Source of the DNA: Gammaproteobacteria bacterium
GTDB taxonomy: Bacteria > Pseudomonadota > Gammaproteobacteria > Berkiellales > Berkiellaceae
Direction of reading: 5' to 3'
DNA length: 64,000 nucleotides
Assembly (NCBI GenBank): GCA_016191245.1
Contig: JACPOY010000015.1
Span: forward strand, 1 to 64,000
Shown piece by piece: positions 40,271 to 50,985 of the stretch. Each line of letters starts with the position of its first letter. Position 1 is the first letter of the stretch. Below the pieces are notes generated by a model. That model searched no databases, was not told where the DNA came from, and saw only the letters and a list, made by a program, of their open reading frames with translations. Both the position numbers and the translations under genes were made by a program.

Positions 40271-43261
40271 GTGCAACATACAGCATCCCTTGATGAACCT
40301 GTCCAAATGTTTGTGCAAGACATGTTTGCTGGAACAAAAGATCCTGTCGAACTACCAAAAAATACTGTTGATATCAGTGATTCAGAACAACGAGACAATA
40401 GTACCACCACGTTAGATGTAACTCCGGTACAACATACAGCATCCCTTGATGAACCTGTCCAAATGTTTGTGCAAGACATGTTTGTTGCAACAAAAGATCC
40501 TGTTGAAATACCAAAAAATAATGTTGTTATCAGTGATGAACAACCCGCTGAACTTGGTTCAGTATCAACACCTGACTTAAGCAAGCGTGTTGAAACAGAA
40601 CAACAAGAAGATAGCAGTATTGTTGATGATTTTGCCGGCCTTAAAATGGTGGTTGATGGATACGCTGTTAATCAAACGGGTCTCATGAAGCATGTGGCCG
40701 AAACTTTGGCCCAGATCAAACCCGATGTCATTACCAAATCTATGCTTGCGGTAGAACAAGCACCTAATGCGGATTTAATCATTCAAACTGGAATTGAAGT
40801 TACCTTATTTAAAAGGCTTGCCAATGATGCATCTCATTTTGCGCATGAATATGTTAAAGAAGCAGCCGGCAATATAATCCTTGCAAAAGTTGAAAATTAT
40901 GAAGAAGTGGCTGAACTTTTACCAACAATGAATCCAGACAATGATGAATTGATTGGCTACTTAATAGTAGATCTTAAAAAAGCCATTGAGATTGCTGATA
41001 ATTTAGATCGACTCAATCAATATGCAACATTGGTCGAAGAAAAATGCCAGCATATCGCAGAATCATTTCAAGCTCTTCAAGAACAAGCTGCTGATTTTGG
41101 CAAATTGCTTGCTGAAACTTCTGGCAACTCACTATCAAAATCTCAAGAAATAGAACTTGATGACATTTTAAGGACAACTGAAGATCTACTTGGACATACA
41201 ATTGATCGAACACCATTGACTCAAAGAGAAAAGAAGGCTCTAGCGAAAGATCTTAATCTGAGTGAAATTGAAGCTTTAATGCGGTTGGATGAAAAACTTG
41301 GTCATGGAACACCTGAACTCGATTTATTTGATGATAGTTATTTTTCACTAGATGGATTGGAACCTAAGAGTTCAAATCCAACGGATTTAGGCGTTGATAC
41401 TAAAAAGATCGTTGTTGAAAAACCAGTTCTGACAACATCGCAAAGTGAACTGATGGAATACTTTGACCAGATAGAAGACAGCCCTATCTCTGATAAAGAT
41501 GTTGCTGCATTTGTCGAAGAACTTAACGGATTACCGATATCCCAAGTACAGCCGGCACAAGTACAAAGTAAACAACTTACAGAATCTGAGGTCGCATCTG
41601 TTGAAAGTTTCGTAAACGATGCAGTTCGTGCCCCTGTGCAAACTATTTCTGTTGAGCCAACACCTACAATTGATCCTCTGCTCGTACAGGAAGTTTCTGA
41701 ACTGCGCAGGGAAATTGATGATATCAACAATGAACTTGCAGTATATAAAAAGCTGCTTGAAGAACAAGCTAAGCTCAAAGAACAAGCTGAAGTTGACGCT
41801 TTTACGCAAGATATCACAGCTCCTTCAACAGTACCTGTTGTACCACAAATTGAAAGTGATGATGTCGTTAATACATTTGTGAAAGACGCTGTAGGACCAT
41901 TATTACCAAACTTGGTGCAGTCAGTTTTAGATATTTCTAAAGCACCAAACCCCAGTAATGGATTATTAACTGGCGCATCATTAGTTGATACTGTACTTGA
42001 TACCCCACATCCACAAGAAGCTACAAAATTAGTAACTGATGTGATTGGTGACGTGCAAGGCATGATGAAAAATTCAAGCAATGCACAACCAACTCAAGCT
42101 GCAAGTATATTTAGCGGCTTATTTACTGGCGTCCTCAAGAATGTAGGTGGTGAACAAAAAGCTAAAAAGGCGTCTTTAATTACCTTTCAAAGTGCTACAG
42201 GTAATCTTCCTGTGATTGCACTACAACAACCACGTCGAGGAAGATTCGCAGCCCGAAAACCTCTTGACCAAAAAACCGTTGCACCAAAAGTTGTTAAAGA
42301 AAAAGTTGATGTAGAAGTTGATAAAGTAAAAGTTGATAACTTTCTTGATGATATTTTTGCTACTCAACCTGCAACAAATTCCACACCATCTTTAGTTGTG
42401 CCTGTTGTAGAAACTGTTGATCAAACGCAGAAGACTTTATTGCCAGCATCTTCACCAGTGCATAGTAGCGGTGAAAAGTCCGTACTCAGCACTAGTGATG
42501 TGATTCAACATGAGTCTGATATCGTTGGGCTAGATGTAAGTCCTCAGCCAATACGTGTTGATCTCCTTCTAGAAGCAAAACATCTTTTAGAGAATGCACA
42601 GTTGAAATTGGAAGTCGCTCAACAACAATTTGCCGAAGCAAAAGGCGAATTGACCATTTTATCTGAAAATGAAATTGTTGGAGCTGATCTTTTAGGAATT
42701 CAATTAGCAAATAAGGAACCTCATCAGCAAGCAGAAGCTGCTCTTAAATTAAAAGATGAAGCGAATGTAAAACTTCAACAAGCATTAAATGAAGTGAATG
42801 TTGAATTGCATGGTCCTTCCGATGAATCAGCAGCACCGACCGTTGAAGCTATCCAAATTGAATTGTCAAAACTGATAGTTGCAAACACCATCTCACCAGA
42901 AGATGGAAAACTTGGAGAAACAGATTTTGGTCAGATGATGATAAACATTGATAAACAAGGTCATTTCGATAAGTTCAAACAGATGAGTGATCGCATCGAG
43001 CACCTTGATAGTACTGCCAAAGCATGGAAATCGGTAAGCGATGCTTTTGATAACTTAGTAACAACTGAAAAAGCAGTGAAAGAAGCTGATATGCTTCATG
43101 CTGATGCGACAAAAGGATATGAAGAAATACAAGTTGACCAGTTGGTTCATGAGATGAACAGACAACATGTTGATTTACATGCTGGCGAGCAAACATTGCA
43201 AACAGCTGCACCAATACTGCCACAAATCGAAACTGTGGTAACTGGTGAAGCACATTTATAG
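40271..43261 (+). CDS. Giant low-complexity repeat protein, C-terminal part (out of frame with the N-terminal part)
   Basis: A 996-codon open frame whose only nearby start is a GTG at 40271 without a ribosome site, so it is probably the displaced 3' part of the gene that starts at 37764. It continues the F-V-x-D motif series (VQMFVQDMFA, VAAFVEELNG, VESFVNDAVR, VNTFVKDAVG, VDNFLDDIFA). Between these lie helical stretches of about 230 residues after residue 115 and a C-terminal coiled coil (LLLEAKHLLENAQLKLEVAQ and following). No membrane segment or known domain is seen. As it stands, translation from 37764 would stop at 40265. Confidence 0.65.
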   Translation: MQHTASLDEPVQMFVQDMFAGTKDPVELPKNTVDISDSEQRDNSTTTLDVTPVQHTASLDEPVQMFVQDMFVATKDPVEIPKNNVVISDEQPAELGSVSTPDLSKRVETEQQEDSSIVDDFAGLKMVVDGYAVNQTGLMKHVAETLAQIKPDVITKSMLAVEQAPNADLIIQTGIEVTLFKRLANDASHFAHEYVKEAAGNIILAKVENYEEVAELLPTMNPDNDELIGYLIVDLKKAIEIADNLDRLNQYATLVEEKCQHIAESFQALQEQAADFGKLLAETSGNSLSKSQEIELDDILRTTEDLLGHTIDRTPLTQREKKALAKDLNLSEIEALMRLDEKLGHGTPELDLFDDSYFSLDGLEPKSSNPTDLGVDTKKIVVEKPVLTTSQSELMEYFDQIEDSPISDKDVAAFVEELNGLPISQVQPAQVQSKQLTESEVASVESFVNDAVRAPVQTISVEPTPTIDPLLVQEVSELRREIDDINNELAVYKKLLEEQAKLKEQAEVDAFTQDITAPSTVPVVPQIESDDVVNTFVKDAVGPLLPNLVQSVLDISKAPNPSNGLLTGASLVDTVLDTPHPQEATKLVTDVIGDVQGMMKNSSNAQPTQAASIFSGLFTGVLKNVGGEQKAKKASLITFQSATGNLPVIALQQPRRGRFAARKPLDQKTVAPKVVKEKVDVEVDKVKVDNFLDDIFATQPATNSTPSLVVPVVETVDQTQKTLLPASSPVHSSGEKSVLSTSDVIQHESDIVGLDVSPQPIRVDLLLEAKHLLENAQLKLEVAQQQFAEAKGELTILSENEIVGADLLGIQLANKEPHQQAEAALKLKDEANVKLQQALNEVNVELHGPSDESAAPTVEAIQIELSKLIVANTISPEDGKLGETDFGQMMINIDKQGHFDKFKQMSDRIEHLDSTAKAWKSVSDAFDNLVTTEKAVKEADMLHADATKGYEEIQVDQLVHEMNRQHVDLHAGEQTLQTAAPILPQIETVVTGEAHL
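40489..40629 (+). repeat. 141-bp direct repeat, second copy
   Basis: Identical to 40022-40162. In this copy the coding frame continues normally into the rest of the giant gene. Removing one repeat unit (467 bp) joins the two frames exactly and gives one uninterrupted frame of 1677 codons including the stop. Confidence 0.9.
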
Positions 43262-43323
43262 TCATTCCCCCTGTCCATGGATGGACCCTTTTTAGACAAT
43301 CTTTCTCCCATTGATTGTCTTTG

Positions 43324-43353
43324 AAGCCTTGTCCCCCGACAAGGCTTTTTTTT
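43324..43353 (+). terminator. Rho-independent terminator after the giant gene
   Basis: AAGCCTTGTC-CCCC-GACAAGGCTT forms a perfect 10-bp stem directly followed by a T run to 43353. It lies 63 bases after the stop codon at 43261. A second, weaker hairpin (GACAATC ... GATTGTC) precedes it at about 43295-43320. Confidence 0.9.
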
Positions 43354-43445
43354 ATCATTTTTCTTTAATGCTTTATATTTATACATCTCTATACGAAATG
43401 TCCTCCAGTTGGTAAACTACCCGCAAAAAAGAGAGAATCATATAC

Positions 43446-43931
43446 ATGCCCATTTTTCTGCGACATGATAAATGGCTTTTAATAGGCAGCCTCTGTGTTC
43501 TGTTTGGCTCCCTTTTCTGTGCATATCACTTTTATGCTAGTTGGCGTACATTAAGCGTCATTACCTTACCTGTGCCAGATTGCGATCTCCGCCAAGGCAC
43601 CTGTTATTCAAGACTCCCGTCCGGTGAACGCATTGAACTCACAATAAAACCAACTCATATGCCGGTACTGACTTCTCTTCATTTGGAAGTAAAAACCGAT
43701 AATATTCCCGTCAAAAAAATCTTTATCTATTTTAAAGGTGCTGAAATGAATATGGGCGAGTTTCGCTATACTTTATTGCATCAAAAGGATGGGGTTTATA
43801 CTACGCAAACCATTTTACCTACTTGTATTCATGATCATATGGTTTGGCATGCTGTTATTCATATCGAAGCTTCAAACAAACGTTATAGTGCGCCGTTTGT
43901 GTTTATCAATCAAAGGCCAGAATCCACTTAA
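43446..43931 (+). CDS. Membrane-anchored periplasmic protein, FixH/YtkA-like
   Basis: A 161-residue protein with one N-terminal membrane helix (about residues 10-31) and a periplasmic beta-rich domain. The segment FKGAEMNMGEFRYTLLHQKD with the following G-V-Y and the V-W-H-A-V-I-H-I-E strand is similar in pattern to FixH/YtkA-type domains, where M-x-M-G binds or presents copper. This is a loose resemblance and copper binding is not shown. It stands alone between the giant gene terminator and a palindromic repeat. Confidence 0.7.
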   Translation: MPIFLRHDKWLLIGSLCVLFGSLFCAYHFYASWRTLSVITLPVPDCDLRQGTCYSRLPSGERIELTIKPTHMPVLTSLHLEVKTDNIPVKKIFIYFKGAEMNMGEFRYTLLHQKDGVYTTQTILPTCIHDHMVWHAVIHIEASNKRYSAPFVFINQRPEST

Positions 43932-44053
43932 CTCTTCGCCATTGGATTTTATGCTTTGTTGTCTTCGCCCTTTCGCAATCCTCATGTACTTTTATGTACA
44001 CTCCGGTTACTCAAGGGCTTGACGCCTTGCCTAAAATCCAATTGCCGTGAGTT
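43930..44053. repeat. Intergenic palindromic repeat, copy 4 (MITE-like)
   Basis: A 124-bp element with ends AACTCTTCGCCATTGGATTT and (reverse complement) AACTCACGGCAATTGGATTT. On the minus strand it carries the family core CCGGAGTGTA-N8-TACATGAGGATTG. It occupies the gap between the FixH-like gene and fba and probably folds in transcripts of both. Confidence 0.8.
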
Positions 44054-44058
44054 ATTAA

Positions 44059-45126
44059 CTAGTCATTCACTCGAGGATCAAGTTCACCTTTTTTATACTT
44101 GTCAGCCATTTTTTCTAAGCTTAGCACTTTAATTTTACTGGCTTGTCCTGCTGTACCAAAAGCTTCATAACGTGCCATACAAATATCACGCATCGCAATT
44201 GTTGCTTCTCCCAAGTATTTACGAGGATCGAATTCTTTGCCATTGGTTGCAAAGAAACGTCGTAATGTACCGGTAACAGCCATGCGTAAGTCAGTATCAA
44301 TATTTACTTTACGAACGCCATGCTTAATGCCTTCTTGAATTTCAGACACTGGCACACCATAAGTTTCTCCCATTGTACCGCCATTCTCATTAATGATTTT
44401 TAACCATTCTTGTGGCACAGAAGATGATCCATGCATTACAAGATGGGTATCAGGGATCCGTTGGTGTATCGCTTTAATGCGTTCAATAGCCAAAATATCC
44501 CCTGTTGGTGGACGGGTAAATTTATATGCACCGTGACTTGTCCCAATGGCGATTGCAAGCGCATCTACTTTTGTTGCTTTTACAAATCTTGCTGCTTCTT
44601 CAGGATCGGTTAACAACATATCATGGGTTAATTCGCCCTCTGCGCCAGAACCATCTTCTTTATCTGCAGTGAGTGTTTCTAAAGAACCCAAACATCCTAA
44701 TTCACCTTCAACTGATACGCCACATGCATGCGCCATGGCTACAGCCAAAGACGTTGTGTTAACGTTATACTCAAAATTGGATGGTGTTTTCATATCTTCA
44801 TGTAAAGATCCATCCATCATAACAGATGAAAAACCCAATTGAATGGATTGCTGACAAATCGCAGGAGATGCGCCATGATCTTGGTGCATACAAACAGGGA
44901 TATGTGGAAATTCTTCAATAGCAGCTTCAATTAAGTGTTTTAAAAAGCGAGATCCCGCATATTTTCTTGCGCCCGCTGAAGCTTGAACAATCACGGGGCT
45001 ATCCGTTCTATCTGCAGCTTCCATAATAGCGCGCATTTGTTCTAAATTATTCACATTAAAAGCAGGTACACCATAACGATGTTCGGCAGCATGATCTAGC
45101 AGCTGTCGTAAAGTAATTAATGCCAT
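44059..45126 (-). CDS. fba: Fructose-bisphosphate aldolase, class II
   Basis: Splits fructose 1,6-bisphosphate to two triose phosphates; zinc-dependent. The 355 residues start [20 protein letters not shown] and belong to the long class II (Calvin-type) subgroup. Metal ligands and the catalytic site are seen in [23 protein letters not shown] and [13 protein letters not shown]. It is the last gene of tkt-gap-pgk-pyk-fba, 28 bases after pyk. Confidence 0.97.
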   Translation of the reverse strand: MALITLRQLLDHAAEHRYGVPAFNVNNLEQMRAIMEAADRTDSPVIVQASAGARKYAGSRFLKHLIEAAIEEFPHIPVCMHQDHGASPAICQQSIQLGFSSVMMDGSLHEDMKTPSNFEYNVNTTSLAVAMAHACGVSVEGELGCLGSLETLTADKEDGSGAEGELTHDMLLTDPEEAARFVKATKVDALAIAIGTSHGAYKFTRPPTGDILAIERIKAIHQRIPDTHLVMHGSSSVPQEWLKIINENGGTMGETYGVPVSEIQEGIKHGVRKVNIDTDLRMAVTGTLRRFFATNGKEFDPRKYLGEATIAMRDICMARYEAFGTAGQASKIKVLSLEKMADKYKKGELDPRVND

Positions 45127-45154
45127 ATCGTATTCTCCACTGTTAATATAAAAG

Positions 45155-46585
45155 TTAGGCTGTTAAAATTTTTAATGCGTTGGTATAACCACCCACACCT
45201 AATACATCACCCTTTGTCACAATCACTTTATCTCCAGGGGCTAAAATGCCCTGTGTGATAAGTAAATCTAATGCTGAACGTGAAATTTCCCAAGGTTTAT
45301 ATCGTGTCACATCAAATTCAACCGGATAGACGCCGCGAAATAATGTCATGCGTCCACAAGTGACGCCGTGTCTGCTTAATGCGTAAATAGGGATCCCAGA
45401 ACGCACTCGTGACATCCATAATGGCGTCGAACCCGATTCCGTTAAAGCGACTATCGCTTTAATTGACACGTGATTGGCAATGTACATTGCTGCCATTGCA
45501 ATGGCTTTATCATGTCTTTCAAATTGAGCATCATCCCTACGTGGAACACGTGCAATTTTATGACGTTCTGAGGCAATGCAAATTTCATCCAAGCTTGATA
45601 TTACTTGAACAGGAAAATCACCTGTTGCCGTTTCAGCAGATAACATCACAGCATCTGTGCCATCTAATATTGCATTGGCCACATCGGATACTTCTGCACG
45701 AGTAGGAATGGGGTTTTTTATCATCGATTCCATCATTTGCGTTGCAGTAATGACTGCTTTGTCATTAAGCCTTGCACGATGAATAATTTCTTTTTGAATT
45801 CCAGGTAACTCCGCATATCCCATTTCAACCCCCAAATCGCCCCGAGCGACCATCACCGCATCACTGGCTTGGATGATTTCATCAATGTTATCAATGGCTT
45901 CAGCTCGTTCAATTTTGGCCACAATTTGCGCATTACTGCCTGCTTCCATAATTAAACGCCGCGCCTCAATAATATCATTGGCCGTTTTTGGAAACGAAAG
46001 GGCAACATAATCAACTGGTTGAGTGGCAAGAAATTGAATGTCGTTTATGTCTTTCTCGGTTAAGCTAGGCGCTGTTAAGCCACCTCCTTTACGATTAAGA
46101 CCTTTATTGCTGGTTAACTTCCCACCCACGACTACCGTGCATTCAATCGCAGAGCCAGCAACCTTGTTCACATTCAAAACGATGCGGCCATCATCTAATA
46201 ACAGCTGATCACCACTTGAAACTTCTTGAGGAAGTGTTTTGTAATCCAAACCAACTATCTGTTCATTACCAGCATTGGTATCATGAACAGCATCTAAAAT
46301 AAAAGTTGCACCTTCTTTTAAAATAATTCCTTCATTATTTAAAAATCGTGCAATACGAATTTTAGGGCCTTGTAGATCTACTAAAATTCCAATAATTTTA
46401 TTGAGTTCTTTAGCACAGGATCTGGCTAAAGCTATGCGCGCTTGTTGCTCGGTATGTCCACCATGAGAGAAATTTATTCGAACTAAATTTACACCCGCCT
46501 GTAAAAGGCCAAGCATTTTTTCACGAGGATCAGTTGAGGGGCCGAGTGTCGCAATAATTTTGGTACGACGAGGTCTTATTTTCAT
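45155..46585 (-). CDS. pyk: Pyruvate kinase
   Basis: Makes pyruvate and ATP from PEP and ADP. The 476 residues show the N-terminal barrel start [24 protein letters not shown], the K/Mg site [20 protein letters not shown], and [20 protein letters not shown]. It overlaps the pgk stop as ATGA, a sign of coupled translation. Confidence 0.97.
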   Translation of the reverse strand: MKIRPRRTKIIATLGPSTDPREKMLGLLQAGVNLVRINFSHGGHTEQQARIALARSCAKELNKIIGILVDLQGPKIRIARFLNNEGIILKEGATFILDAVHDTNAGNEQIVGLDYKTLPQEVSSGDQLLLDDGRIVLNVNKVAGSAIECTVVVGGKLTSNKGLNRKGGGLTAPSLTEKDINDIQFLATQPVDYVALSFPKTANDIIEARRLIMEAGSNAQIVAKIERAEAIDNIDEIIQASDAVMVARGDLGVEMGYAELPGIQKEIIHRARLNDKAVITATQMMESMIKNPIPTRAEVSDVANAILDGTDAVMLSAETATGDFPVQVISSLDEICIASERHKIARVPRRDDAQFERHDKAIAMAAMYIANHVSIKAIVALTESGSTPLWMSRVRSGIPIYALSRHGVTCGRMTLFRGVYPVEFDVTRYKPWEISRSALDLLITQGILAPGDKVIVTKGDVLGVGGYTNALKILTA

Positions 46586-47766
46586 TGTGTAATTGCTTTC
46601 TCTTGTTGTTTTTGTAATGCCAGAACAGCAGGAAGAACTTTTCCTTCGATAGCCTCTAAGAAAGCACCACCGCCTGTTGAAAGATAGGAAATTTTATCTT
46701 GAACTTGAAATTGCTCAATCGCAGCTAGCGTATCACCGCCACCTGCAACGGAATAAGCATCGCTTGCTGCAATGGCTTTGGCTAAATTTTTTGTTCCTTC
46801 AGAAAAGGGAGCAAATTCAAAAACCCCTACAGGACCATTCCACAAAATAGTTTTGGCTTGATGAATACAATCGGCTAAACTTTTTTGAGACGCTGGACCA
46901 ATATCAAAGATTTTATCTTTCCCTTGCACATCGTTGCATGATTTCACCAACGCTTTGGCATCTTTTATTAATTGTTCACCAACTACCACATCTACTGGCA
47001 ACCAAATTGTTTTATCCAATTTTTGTGCTTTTTCCAATAATGCTTTAGCTGTCGGTACTAAGTCCTGTTCAAAAAGAGACTCTCCCATTGGAAAACCTTT
47101 AGCCGCTAAAAAGGTGTTGGCAATCCCACCCCCAACAACTAGCGTATCCACTTTATCCAATAGATTTGTTAATAACTTCAATTTTGAAGAGACTTTACTG
47201 CCACCCACAATAGCCACAACGGGTCTTTGTGGATGAATTAAGACTTGATGAATCGCTGTTAATTCTTTTTGCAACAACGGTCCAGCGCAAGCAACCTCTG
47301 CAAAACGAGCAACGCCCACAGTAGAGCTTTGAGCACGATGTGCCACAGCAAAGGCATCCATCACAAAAACTTGGCATAAGGCCGCCAACTTTTTAGCCAA
47401 TTCATCTGAATTTTTTTCTTCCCCAGGCAGAAAACGTACGTTTTCTAAAAGAGCGACCTCACCTGATTGTAATGCTGGAATATCTTGATCTAATTGAAAA
47501 AGAGGAACGGATTGACCTAAGCATTTGCTTAAATAGATGGCGATGGGTTTTAACGAAAAAGCTTCATCAAAATGTCCCTCGATTGGTCTACCTAAATGAG
47601 ACATCAAAATGATCTTGGCTCCCATTTTTTGAGCTTGCTTGATGGTAGGCAAAGCCGCATCAATTCTTGCTGTATGGCTAATGTTCCCATCAAGCATGGG
47701 AACATTAAAATCTTCTCGAATCAAAACCCATTTGTCTTTGAGAGAGACCTTATCCATGGTTAGCAT
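46582..47766 (-). CDS. pgk: Phosphoglycerate kinase
   Basis: Transfers phosphate from 1,3-bisphosphoglycerate to ADP. From ATG 47766 the protein has 394 residues, with VLIREDFNVPMLDG, SHLGRPIEG, VMDAFAVAHRAQSSTVG and the C-terminal GGGDTLAAIEQF motif. The start is chosen because GAGGC lies eight bases before it and only one base separates it from the gap stop; a longer upstream frame reads into gap. It overlaps pyk by four bases. Confidence 0.97.
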   Translation of the reverse strand: MLTMDKVSLKDKWVLIREDFNVPMLDGNISHTARIDAALPTIKQAQKMGAKIILMSHLGRPIEGHFDEAFSLKPIAIYLSKCLGQSVPLFQLDQDIPALQSGEVALLENVRFLPGEEKNSDELAKKLAALCQVFVMDAFAVAHRAQSSTVGVARFAEVACAGPLLQKELTAIHQVLIHPQRPVVAIVGGSKVSSKLKLLTNLLDKVDTLVVGGGIANTFLAAKGFPMGESLFEQDLVPTAKALLEKAQKLDKTIWLPVDVVVGEQLIKDAKALVKSCNDVQGKDKIFDIGPASQKSLADCIHQAKTILWNGPVGVFEFAPFSEGTKNLAKAIAASDAYSVAGGGDTLAAIEQFQVQDKISYLSTGGGAFLEAIEGKVLPAVLALQKQQEKAITQ

Positions 47767-47767
47767 G

Positions 47768-48781
47768 TTATTTCGCCTCAACCATTGCCTTCGCAGTATC
47801 AAGCATACGATTGGAGAATGCCCATTCGTTGTCATACCAAGCTAAAACTTTTACTAAATTGCCAATCACTTTAGTTTGAGTAGAATCAAACACAGCAGAA
47901 TAGGCATTGTGATTAAAATCAATCGAGACCAATGGCGCATTATTATAACCCAGAATCCCTTTCAACTCGGTTTCTGACGCTGCTTTGAGAATTTTATTAA
48001 CTTCTTCAACACTAGCTGCTTTTTCAACAATAATAGATAAATCGACTACAGAAACGTTAATGGTTGGAACACGAATTGCAAAACCATCAAGCTTGCCTTT
48101 TAGCTCAGGCAATACCAAACCAATAGCGCTCGCAGCACCTGTTTTAGTTGGTATCATCGAGTGCGTAGCAGAACGTGCACGTCTTAAATCTTCATGATAA
48201 ACATCAGTTAATACTTGATCGTTTGTATAAGCGTGAATGGTTGTCATCAAACCACTTTGAATTTTTAATTTTTCATGCAATGGTTTTACTAATGGCACTA
48301 AACAATTTGTTGTGCAAGATGCATTGGAAACGATGGTATCGGAAGCTTTCAATACCTTCTGATTCACGCCGTAGACAATAGTCGCATCAACATCATTACC
48401 AGCAGGAGCTGAAATTAATACTTTTTTTGCACCTGCTTCCAAATGAGCTTTTGCTTTATCACGTGAGGCAAAAAAGCCCGTACACTCAAATACAACATCA
48501 ATATCCAATTTTTGCCAAGGTAGTTTTGCTGGATTACGCTCAGAAAGCACTTGAATTTCATCACCATCAATGATAAGACTACCATCTGATCCCACAGTGA
48601 CTGTTTTTTGAAATTTACCATGTGTTGTATCGTATTGCGTTAAATGGGCATTAATATTGGTATCACCCAAATCATTAATGGCGACAATTTTAAATTCTTT
48701 TTGTCTTCCTGATTCATACAATGCACGTAGTATATTGCGACCAATTCTTCCGTAACCATTAATTGCAATTTTAATTGTCAT
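47768..48781 (-). CDS. gap: Glyceraldehyde-3-phosphate dehydrogenase
   Basis: Oxidises glyceraldehyde 3-phosphate with NAD and phosphate. The 337 residues begin [20 protein letters not shown] (NAD-binding), with the catalytic cysteine in [13 protein letters not shown] and the C-terminal [15 protein letters not shown]. The ATG at 48781, with GAGG seven bases before it, lies inside the last codons of tkt (11-base overlap). Confidence 0.97.
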   Translation of the reverse strand: MTIKIAINGYGRIGRNILRALYESGRQKEFKIVAINDLGDTNINAHLTQYDTTHGKFQKTVTVGSDGSLIIDGDEIQVLSERNPAKLPWQKLDIDVVFECTGFFASRDKAKAHLEAGAKKVLISAPAGNDVDATIVYGVNQKVLKASDTIVSNASCTTNCLVPLVKPLHEKLKIQSGLMTTIHAYTNDQVLTDVYHEDLRRARSATHSMIPTKTGAASAIGLVLPELKGKLDGFAIRVPTINVSVVDLSIIVEKAASVEEVNKILKAASETELKGILGYNNAPLVSIDFNHNAYSAVFDSTQTKVIGNLVKVLAWYDNEWAFSNRMLDTAKAMVEAK

Positions 48782-50792
48782 GTGAAACCTCACTTAGCAA
48801 TGTATTTACTGTTTTGACGATATTTTCAACTGTTAACCCAAATGCTTTATAAATATGTGGCGCAGGCGCAGATTCACCATATCTATCAATGGCGATAATA
48901 CGACCCATTGGGCCTATATATTTATGCCAGCACAAACTAGATCCTGCTTCAACGGCAACACGCTTTGTTAACATTGGGGGCAATACGCTATCTCGATATT
49001 CTTTATCTTGTGCATCAAAGACTTCCCAACATGGCATTGAAACTACTTGCACTGCAATATTTTTCGCTTGCAATTGTTTGGCACTTTCAACACATAAAGA
49101 AACTTCCGAGCCCGTGCTTAACAAAATCACTTCTGGCTCGCCCTGACAAGGAAGTAGGATATACCCACCGCGATGGATATTTTGCAGCATTTCGTTATCT
49201 CTTTTTTCAGCAGGAAGAGCTTGCCGTGACAATATTAATGTCGTTGGTCCATCTACTCTTTCAATTGCAGCCTGCCAAGCCACCACTGTTTCAGTGGCAT
49301 CACAAGGTCGCCAATTATGTAATCCTGGCGTTGCACGAAGCATCGTTAAGTGTTCAATGGGTTGATGCGTTGGACCATCTTCCCCTAAACCAATCGAATC
49401 ATGACTAAAAACGAAAATTGAACGCTGTTGCATTAATGCTGCCAAACGAACCGCATTACGCATGTAATCAAGGAAAGTTAAGAATGTGCCACCATATGGA
49501 ATAAAACCACCATATAACGCCATGCCATTCATCATCGCAGCCATCCCAAACTCTCTGACACCATAATGCAAGTAATTCCCATGTGCATTTTCATGTGTGA
49601 TGACTTTTGAACCACCCCATGCGGTTAAGTTAGATTCAGTTAAGTCTGCAGAGCCGCCAAGCATTTCAGGTAACAATTCACCGATGCTTTCTAAAACAAG
49701 CTGGGATGCTTTACGTGTAGCCACAGCTTTTTCTGCGTTTTGCGTGGTCATTGTTAAATTTTGCAGATGATCTTTCCAGGCAGCCGGTAACTTTTTCTGA
49801 ATTCGGCGCTTCAATTCTTCTGCTAATTGCGGATGTTTGGTTTGATATTGCGCAAATAATGCATTCCAATTTGCCTCGAAGGCTTTGCCTTTTTCACGCG
49901 CATCCCATGCTGCTTTATATTCTTCTGGAACCACAAATGGCGGATAGTGCCAACCTAAGGTTTCTCTGGCCGCGTTGATTTCTGATTCACCCAGTGCGGC
50001 ACCATGGCACTTTTCTTTACCTTGCAGATTGGGCGCGCCAAAACCGATGATGGTACGACAACATATCAATGTTGGCTGTTCTTTATTGGCGCGAGCTGCA
50101 TCAATTGCAGCAGAAATTGCTTTTGCATCATGTCCATCGACATCGCGAATAACTTGCCAACCATAGCTTTCAAATCTTTTCGCCGTGTCATCGCTGAACC
50201 ATTTTTTCACCGGACCATCAATGGAGATCCCATTATCGTCCCAAAATGCAATTAATTTACCTAAACCGAGTGTACCTGCAAACGAACAAGCTTCATGGGA
50301 AATACCTTCCATTAAGCAACCATCACCCAAAAAGGCATAAGTCCAATGATCGATGATTGGGAAACCTTCACGGTTAAATGTCGCACTCAAGGTACGTTCA
50401 GCAAGTGCCATCCCTACCGCATTGGCGATACCTTGCCCTAATGGTCCTGTGGTTGTTTCAACACCTGGGGTAATACCAAATTCTGGATGGCCGGGTGTTT
50501 TAGAATGCAATTGTCGAAATTGTCTTAAATCTTCCATTGAAACGTTATAGCCCGTTAAGTGCAATAACGAATACAGCAGCATTGAACCATGCCCATTTGA
50601 TAAAACAAAACGATCACGATTCATCCATGTTGGGTTTTGCGGATTATGTTTAAAAAAATCAGTCCATAGCACTTGGGCAATATCGGCCATCCCCATTGGC
50701 ATACCAGGATGTCCAGAGTTAGCTTTTTGCACGGCATCCATACTGAAGGCTCGAATTGCATTAGCTAATTGACGGCGGGAAGGCGCGACCAT
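48771..50792 (-). CDS. tkt: Transketolase
   Basis: TPP-dependent transfer of two-carbon units between sugar phosphates. The 673 residues from [20 protein letters not shown] include [17 protein letters not shown], the TPP motif [18 protein letters not shown], and [23 protein letters not shown] 50792 is preferred because GAGGAG lies six bases upstream, just ahead of two other possible starts. It is the first gene of the five-gene carbon-metabolism operon; the promoter should lie in 50793-50985. Confidence 0.97.
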   Translation of the reverse strand: MVAPSRRQLANAIRAFSMDAVQKANSGHPGMPMGMADIAQVLWTDFFKHNPQNPTWMNRDRFVLSNGHGSMLLYSLLHLTGYNVSMEDLRQFRQLHSKTPGHPEFGITPGVETTTGPLGQGIANAVGMALAERTLSATFNREGFPIIDHWTYAFLGDGCLMEGISHEACSFAGTLGLGKLIAFWDDNGISIDGPVKKWFSDDTAKRFESYGWQVIRDVDGHDAKAISAAIDAARANKEQPTLICCRTIIGFGAPNLQGKEKCHGAALGESEINAARETLGWHYPPFVVPEEYKAAWDAREKGKAFEANWNALFAQYQTKHPQLAEELKRRIQKKLPAAWKDHLQNLTMTTQNAEKAVATRKASQLVLESIGELLPEMLGGSADLTESNLTAWGGSKVITHENAHGNYLHYGVREFGMAAMMNGMALYGGFIPYGGTFLTFLDYMRNAVRLAALMQQRSIFVFSHDSIGLGEDGPTHQPIEHLTMLRATPGLHNWRPCDATETVVAWQAAIERVDGPTTLILSRQALPAEKRDNEMLQNIHRGGYILLPCQGEPEVILLSTGSEVSLCVESAKQLQAKNIAVQVVSMPCWEVFDAQDKEYRDSVLPPMLTKRVAVEAGSSLCWHKYIGPMGRIIAIDRYGESAPAPHIYKAFGLTVENIVKTVNTLLSEVSHDN

Positions 50793-50947
50793 GAACATCT
50801 CCTCGAACAAAATTTGTCATTAAGATTACATAATACGTGGGAAAATAACCGGCAAATTATATCACCTGACTAGAAAAGTCCCTACTCTTTCCTAGTCTCA
50901 CAGCCATCTGTTTCTTTAATTTCTTAGATTTAAGACCCTCACCCTAG

Positions 50948-50970
50948 CCCTCTCCCGCAAGGGGAGAGGG
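50948..50970. repeat. Short hairpin repeat, copy C
   Basis: CCCTCTCCC-GCAAG-GGGAGAGGG forms a 9-bp stem between the divergent tkt promoter region and the redoxin gene. It is the reverse-complement form of copy A at 16344. It is placed just after the stop of the minus-strand gene at 50986 and may terminate it. Confidence 0.7.
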
Positions 50971-50985
50971 GATAGTTGAAAAAGC

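Noticed and set aside
40222..40584. Antisense open frame with repeated C-T-G/N-I-W-T-G segments
   Set aside because: It mirrors the repeat units of the sense gene and is not an independent gene.
41338..42081. Antisense open frame of 247 codons inside the giant gene
   Set aside because: Its Ser/Thr/Cys-rich composition is the complement of the repetitive sense strand; no ribosome site or known domain.
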